In this document: piece after piece, positions 60,088 to 64,000 of the stretch
How the letters are laid out: the number at the start of each line of letters is the position of its first letter
Numbering within the stretch: the stretch's first letter is position 1
Source: Maricaulis maris_C
Lineage (GTDB): Bacteria > Pseudomonadota > Alphaproteobacteria > Caulobacterales > Maricaulaceae
Length of the DNA: 64,000 nucleotides
Reading direction: 5' to 3'
Assembly: GCF_049116555.1 (NCBI RefSeq)
Contig: NZ_JAGDYT010000004.1
Location: forward strand, 309,013-373,012
Translations under genes and position numbers: made by a program
Notes under the pieces: generated by a model
The model's input: only the letters and a program-made list of their open reading frames with translations
The model's database searches: none
What the model was told of the DNA's origin: nothing

Positions 60088-60711
60088 ATGACCGGAATGC
60101 TTCGCGAAGACCTGTTTGAAGGCTCCAACCCGAATATCGGTGTGACCGCCAAGACCGGGACCACCAAGGCCCGGATCGAACGCGCCGCCCTGCAGCTCTT
60201 CGCCAGTCACGGCATGGACGGCGTCTCGATCAAGCAGATCGCCGAGGCCTGCACGATTTCCGATGGCGCCATGTATCGCCACTTCAAATCCAAGGACGCG
60301 CTGGCCCGTCTGATGTTCGAGGCCATCCACAAGAAACTCCTCGACATGGTCGCCAGTCATCTCAAGCCCGACGCCTCGCTTGAGGAGATCGCGCGCGCCC
60401 TGGTCACCGCCTATTGCACGCTGGCCGACGAGGACCCGGCGCAATTCACCTATCACCTCACCCATCGCAACTATTTCATCGCCGCCTCAGGTGATGGCGG
60501 CGCTGACCCGTCCGATTTGATGACGGAGTGCATCGCCCAGGCGATGGAGCGCGATGAGATCCCGCAAGGCGATCCTGAACTGCGCTCGGCCATGGCGCTG
60601 GGCGTGGTCATGCAAGCCGCCGAATACAGCCTTTATGGACGAATTGAGCGCCCGCTCTCGGCCCATATCGACCAGTTCACCCGCGGCATCATGGCCGTTC
60701 TGCGCTCCTGA
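60088..60711 (+). CDS. TetR/AcrR-family transcriptional regulator
   Basis: 207-residue regulator. The N-terminal HTH is classic TetR: ARIERAALQLFASHGMDGVS, then IKQIAEACTISDGAMYRHFK. The C-terminal ligand domain (about 80-207) contains HRNYFIAASGDGG and is of the kind seen with lipid or fatty-acid-type ligands, though the ligand is unknown. Two near-identical operator-like elements precede it, so it is probably autoregulated and controls the acyltransferase genes that follow on the same strand. A GAGGGGG ribosome-binding site lies eight bases upstream of the ATG. Confidence 0.93.
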   Translation: MTGMLREDLFEGSNPNIGVTAKTGTTKARIERAALQLFASHGMDGVSIKQIAEACTISDGAMYRHFKSKDALARLMFEAIHKKLLDMVASHLKPDASLEEIARALVTAYCTLADEDPAQFTYHLTHRNYFIAASGDGGADPSDLMTECIAQAMERDEIPQGDPELRSAMALGVVMQAAEYSLYGRIERPLSAHIDQFTRGIMAVLRS

Positions 60712-60749
60712 GCGCCACCCCCGTTTCAACGAATGACAGGACACGCATC

Positions 60750-61523
60750 ATGCGCTCTTTCATCTTCAACATCGCCTACTGGTCGCTCTCCGGCGTCTAC
60801 GCCATAATCTGCGCCGTCCTGGCGCTCTTTCCCGGCCGCACTGTGCTGATGCACGGCCTGCGCTCCTACTCCCGTGCAACGCTGCACCTGATGCGCTGGA
60901 TTTGCGGGATCAAGGTCGAGGTTCGCGGCACGCCGCCCAAGGATCAGCCTGTCGTGATCGGCGCCAAGCACCAGTCCTGGGGCGATGGCATCGTGATGAT
61001 GGCCAAATGTGGTGACGTGAATTTCGTCTGCGGCGATCACATGCTGAAATTCCCGCTGATCGGCTGGGTGCTCAAGCGTTGCGGCGCCATTGTCCTGTCC
61101 AACCAGGGCGGCACGGCAGCGCGCGCGAGCATGATGGCGGGCATTGCCCGCTCCCAGGGCGAAGGCCGCCCCCGCCCGGTTCTGATCTATCCGGAAGGCC
61201 ATCTGACGGCCGTTGGCACCGGCATGCGCTATCGCTCCGGCGTCTGGCACATGGCTCGCGCCCTGGACCGCGCGATCATCCCGGTCGCGACAAATCTGGG
61301 GCAGTGCTGGCCGCAGCAGCAATGGTCCAAGTTCAAGGGGACGGCCGTGATCGAATTCCTCGACCCAATCCAGCCCGGCGAAGATCGCGATCTGGCCCTG
61401 GCCACGCTGGAACGTCGGGTCGAGACCCGCTCACGCCAGCTCGAGACCGAGTTTGCCCCGCGCCACAAAGCGTCGCAGGGTGAGACCCGCAGCTCGACGG
61501 ACGAGGCCCGGATCTGCGCGTAA
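60750..61523 (+). CDS. PlsC-type lysophospholipid acyltransferase, first copy
   Basis: 257-residue membrane-associated acyltransferase (1-acylglycerol-3-phosphate acyltransferase family). Hydrophobic N-terminal helix (about 5-28), then catalytic NHx4D-type motif as KHQSWGD (about residue 74), the substrate-binding block NQGGTAARASM, and the third motif YPEGHLT (about 150) plus VIPVATNLG. It should acylate lysophosphatidate or another lysophospholipid. It starts 38 bases after the TetR gene and is followed 35 bases later by a second paralogue. Confidence 0.93.
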   Translation: MRSFIFNIAYWSLSGVYAIICAVLALFPGRTVLMHGLRSYSRATLHLMRWICGIKVEVRGTPPKDQPVVIGAKHQSWGDGIVMMAKCGDVNFVCGDHMLKFPLIGWVLKRCGAIVLSNQGGTAARASMMAGIARSQGEGRPRPVLIYPEGHLTAVGTGMRYRSGVWHMARALDRAIIPVATNLGQCWPQQQWSKFKGTAVIEFLDPIQPGEDRDLALATLERRVETRSRQLETEFAPRHKASQGETRSSTDEARICA

Positions 61524-61558
61524 GCTGCAGTCCGCCTTGACGATCCTGGGAGGATCCG

Positions 61559-62284
61559 ATGCGTTCGACCTTGTTCAATCTCGCTTTCTGGCCGGTGCTG
61601 GGCGTTTTCGCCATCATCGCCTGGCTGATCGCCCTCACCGGCTGGCGCGGCGGCCTCAAGGCCGTCATGCGCGCCGCCTGCCGGACCGTGCGCGGCCTGA
61701 TGGCAACGCTTCTCGGTGCTCCCATCGAAGTTCGCGGCATGCCGCCGACCGGTCGGCCTGTCATCATTGCCGCCAAGCACCAGTCCTGGGCTGACGGCTT
61801 CCTGATGATGGCGATCATGGGCGACATCAATTTCGTGATCGGCAATGAGATCGGAAAATTTCCGCTAATCGGCCGCATTGTCCGGACTTCCGGCGCGACC
61901 ATGGTCAATTCTCCCGGCCTGACCGGCGCCCAGGGCGGCCTGCAGGCGGCCATCGATGCCGCTGGCGATGATCCACGACCCTTGCTGATCTATCCGGAAG
62001 GTCGCCTGCCAGAGGTTGGCGAGAGCTATCGCTACCGCAAGGGTGTTCACCTCATGTACGAGACGCTTGGACGGACGGTCATCCCGGTCGCCACCAATAC
62101 CGGCCTGCGCTGGCCGCAAAACCGCTGGCAGAAGCAATCCGGCCCCGCCGTGGTCGAGTTTCTCGACCCGATCCCGCCCGGCCTGCCGCGCGACGCCTTC
62201 CTGCCCCGTTTGAAACTGACCATCGAAACCCGCACCCGCGCCCTCGAAGCCGAGGGTCAGGCCCACAAGGAGGCCCGCTCATGA
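61559..62284 (+). CDS. PlsC-type lysophospholipid acyltransferase, second copy
   Basis: 241-residue paralogue of the preceding enzyme. N-terminal membrane helix (FWPVLGVFAIIAWLIAL), catalytic AKHQSWAD (about 71), YPEGRLPEVG (about 148) and VIPVATNTG. The two copies share motifs and the VEFLDPIPPG / IEFLDPIQPG stretch but diverge elsewhere, so they may prefer different acyl chains or head groups; that is inference. It overlaps the LplT-like gene by four bases (ATGA). Confidence 0.93.
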   Translation: MRSTLFNLAFWPVLGVFAIIAWLIALTGWRGGLKAVMRAACRTVRGLMATLLGAPIEVRGMPPTGRPVIIAAKHQSWADGFLMMAIMGDINFVIGNEIGKFPLIGRIVRTSGATMVNSPGLTGAQGGLQAAIDAAGDDPRPLLIYPEGRLPEVGESYRYRKGVHLMYETLGRTVIPVATNTGLRWPQNRWQKQSGPAVVEFLDPIPPGLPRDAFLPRLKLTIETRTRALEAEGQAHKEARS

Positions 62285-63588
62285 GTGCCAAAATCGCCGC
62301 CCAGCTGATCACCCAGCGCCGCTTCCTGCCGCTTCTGCTCGCCCAGTCGCTGGGCGCCTTCAATGATAATTTCTTCCGCTACTCACTCGTAACCCTTGTC
62401 ACTTTCGGCGGGCTGACCCTGTTCGACCTCGATCGCTCGATGATGGTCCCCATCGCCGCCTCGCTTTTCACCGTGCCGATCTTCCTGTTTTCCGCGATTG
62501 CCGGGCGGATGGCCGACAAGTTTGACCGCACCCGCATCATGCGCTTCGCCAAGTTTGCCGAGATCTGGCTGATGGCGATCGTGACGCTCGGATTTTTCCT
62601 GGAGCAACCGCTCCTGTTGATGGTCGCCCTCTTCCTGATGGGCACCCAGTCAGCCTTTTTCACGCCAGCCAAGAATTCGGCCCTGCCGACGCTGTTGAAA
62701 CCGGAAGAATTGGTGCCGGCCAACGCCATGATGTCAGGCCTGCTGAATGTCTCGGTGCTGGTCGGAATCGGGCTGGGAACCTGGCTGGTGATGCAGTCCT
62801 TCGGCCCTGAACTTGTCGGCATGGGCCTGGTCGTGATGGCCGTTCTGGGCTGGCTGGCAAGCCGCCAGCTGCCTGAGGCCAAGGCGTCACAGCCCGACAT
62901 GCCGCTGAGCTTCAATTTTGTCTGGGAAACCGTCCGGGTTCTCCGCTTTGCCTTCAAGGCGCCCCAGGTGCTCAGACCACTTCTGGGCGCGGCCTGGTTC
63001 TGGATGCTGGCCGCCTCGATCATCACGCTGATGCCGGTCTTCACGGCCTCGGTTCTGGGCGCCGATGCAAGCGTGGTCCTGCTGTTCAGCGCGCTGTTCA
63101 CAATCGGGGCGGCGATCGGAGCCCTCTTGTGCGGCGCCCTGTCAGGCAAGGGAGACGCCCTGCTGTTCTCGATTGTCGGCGCGATCGGCCTTGTGGTGTT
63201 CACGACCGATGTGGCCCTGATCACCTGGTCCAATCCGCTGGTGCCGGAGGGCTCACCCCTGATCGGCGCCAACGCCTTTCTGGCCGACAAGGCCAACTGG
63301 CGCATCCTGATCGATCTCGGCCTCGCGGCCGTGTCGGCCGGCCTGTTCGTGGTGCCGCTGCAGGCGATGGCCCAGCGCCGGGCTCCGGCGGAGCTGCGGG
63401 GTCGCCTGCTGGCGGCCGGCGGGATCATGAATGCCGCAACAGCCACGATGGGTCAGTTCACCCTGGCCGGTATCGCCCTTCTGCAGCTGCCGATCCAGAT
63501 GGCCTTCCTGATGATTGCGGTCGTCTCGGCTCTGGCCGTGCTGTTCATCCTGTGGCGTCTCAACCTGCGCCGCGGCGCACAAGCCTGA
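62281..63588 (+). CDS. lplT: LplT-like lysophospholipid transporter (MFS)
   Basis: 435-residue 12-helix MFS protein resembling LplT, which flips lysophospholipids from the outer to the inner leaflet of the inner membrane. Early family residues are LLLAQSLGAFNDNFFRYSLV (N-D-N motif in helix 1) and the A-like loop GRMADKFDRTRIMRF. LplT is normally paired with an acyltransferase (Aas) that repairs lysophospholipids; here it follows two PlsC-type enzymes with an ATGA overlap, so the cassette looks like an uptake-and-reacylation route. Its exact substrate is inferred from neighbours. Confidence 0.88.
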   Translation: MSAKIAAQLITQRRFLPLLLAQSLGAFNDNFFRYSLVTLVTFGGLTLFDLDRSMMVPIAASLFTVPIFLFSAIAGRMADKFDRTRIMRFAKFAEIWLMAIVTLGFFLEQPLLLMVALFLMGTQSAFFTPAKNSALPTLLKPEELVPANAMMSGLLNVSVLVGIGLGTWLVMQSFGPELVGMGLVVMAVLGWLASRQLPEAKASQPDMPLSFNFVWETVRVLRFAFKAPQVLRPLLGAAWFWMLAASIITLMPVFTASVLGADASVVLLFSALFTIGAAIGALLCGALSGKGDALLFSIVGAIGLVVFTTDVALITWSNPLVPEGSPLIGANAFLADKANWRILIDLGLAAVSAGLFVVPLQAMAQRRAPAELRGRLLAAGGIMNAATATMGQFTLAGIALLQLPIQMAFLMIAVVSALAVLFILWRLNLRRGAQA

Positions 63589-63698
63589 ACGGGAGGGCCC
63601 GGGGCGTGAGCCCTGATCGCATCGGTCAGTCCGGAAAGCGTGTCCGGGCTGGCCGAAACGATAGCCAAACCATCCGGTCCGCGCTAAAGGGCCGTTTC

Positions 63699-64000
63699 AT
63701 GAACATGATTACNNACGACGAAGGCCCTCGAAGCGGCCTGTGACGCCCTCCTCCAACATCCCTATGTGGCCGTTGATACCGAATTCATGCGCGAGACGGT
63801 CTACTGGCCCCAGCTCTGCCTGATCCAGGCGGCGGCCGGCGAGACCGAGGTCATCATCGATCCGCTCGCCGAGGGCATTGATCTGGAGCCCTTCTGGGAG
63901 CTGATGGCGGACGAACGCATCATCAAGGTTTTCCACGCTGCCCGCCAGGATCTGGAAATCTTCTTCCACCAGGGCGGCGACGCACTGATCCCGCACCCGA
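63699..64000 (+). CDS. rnd: Ribonuclease D, N-terminal part (frame broken by NN, 3' end outside window)
   Basis: 3'-5' exoribonuclease of tRNA maturation. After the NN at 63713-63714 the frame from 63715 reads TTKALEAACDALLQHPYVAV then DTEFMRETVYWPQLCLIQ (Exo I, Asp and Glu of the DEDD set) and FHAARQDLEIFF (Exo II). The ATG at 63699 gives MNMIT, out of frame with this by one base; one N in place of two would give the usual start MNMITTTKALE. So the gap length is probably wrong by one. Only about 95 residues are in the window. Confidence 0.9.
63713..63714. other. Assembly ambiguity (NN) in rnd start region
   Basis: Two N five codons into rnd. The frame before and after the NN differs by one base, so the true sequence likely has one base (or four) here. 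Confidence 0.85.

Overview
The window is about 64 kb of GC-rich, gene-dense chromosome from an alphaproteobacterium. The best fit is the stalked/dimorphic group (Caulobacterales/Maricaulales; a Maricaulis-like marine bacterium is my inference). The main reasons are an adjacent divK-pleD pair (Caulobacter-type cell-cycle signalling), a short flagellin, a bactofilin gene overlapping an M23 hydrolase gene, an NDUFA12-type complex I subunit, and an RNase E with an acidic S1 insert and a C-terminal GWW PNPase-docking motif. I see no insertion sequence, prophage, CRISPR array, rRNA or tRNA gene. Two runs of N (58670-58698 and 63713-63714) show that this is a draft assembly.

Layout. 1-7.4 kb: end of tyrS, a giant AsmA/YhdP-like protein, a one-cysteine Bcp peroxiredoxin, a DUF455 ferritin-like protein, then an M23 peptidase/bactofilin pair closed by a good terminator. 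7.4-9.8 kb: an acyltransferase-3 membrane protein and a membrane protein/winged-helix regulator pair. 9.8-14.8 kb (minus): amiC-like amidase, PBP1A (mrcA) and prfB, the last with an intact programmed +1 frameshift. 15-21.7 kb: rne, an M48-TPR protease, a COG3146 acyltransferase, a TTG-started zinc-ribbon protein and a HIT protein. 21.7-27.4 kb: small membrane protein, recQ, XRE-membrane regulator, and a DUF2306 protein divergent from an AraC regulator around a perfect inverted repeat. 27.5-31.3 kb (minus): clpS-clpA and a phasin, separated by a 420-bp non-coding block packed with hairpins. 31.5-39.7 kb: D,D-carboxypeptidase with SPOR domain, topA, rnr, Nudix, MFS. 39.8-45 kb: rpmG, divK-pleD, ROK kinase, dinB, alpha/beta hydrolase. 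45.1-51.4 kb: RidA, a DsbA-like lipoprotein, thiS-thiG, aroQ-accB-accC-aat, DUF2155 and NDUFA12. 51.5-56.6 kb: a 979-residue NrdJ-like protein that seems to have lost its catalytic core, and two exported pentapeptide-repeat paralogues. 56.6-59.7 kb (minus): aspS and a flagellin. 60-63.6 kb: TetR regulator with twin operators, two PlsC-type acyltransferases and an LplT-like transporter. 63.7 kb to the end: start of rnd.

Much of the window serves the cell envelope (AsmA-like protein, M23/bactofilin, amidase, PBP1A, D,D-carboxypeptidase, lysophospholipid acyltransferases with LplT) and RNA or protein turnover (RNase E, RNase R, RNase D, ClpAS, Aat; Aat and ClpS act together in the Leu/Phe N-degron pathway). 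Most genes are ordinary core genes. The points most worth following up are the eroded NrdJ paralogue, the TetR-controlled phospholipid-remodelling operon, the hairpin-rich block upstream of clpS, the long inverted repeat at the 3' end of pleD, and the paired exported pentapeptide proteins.
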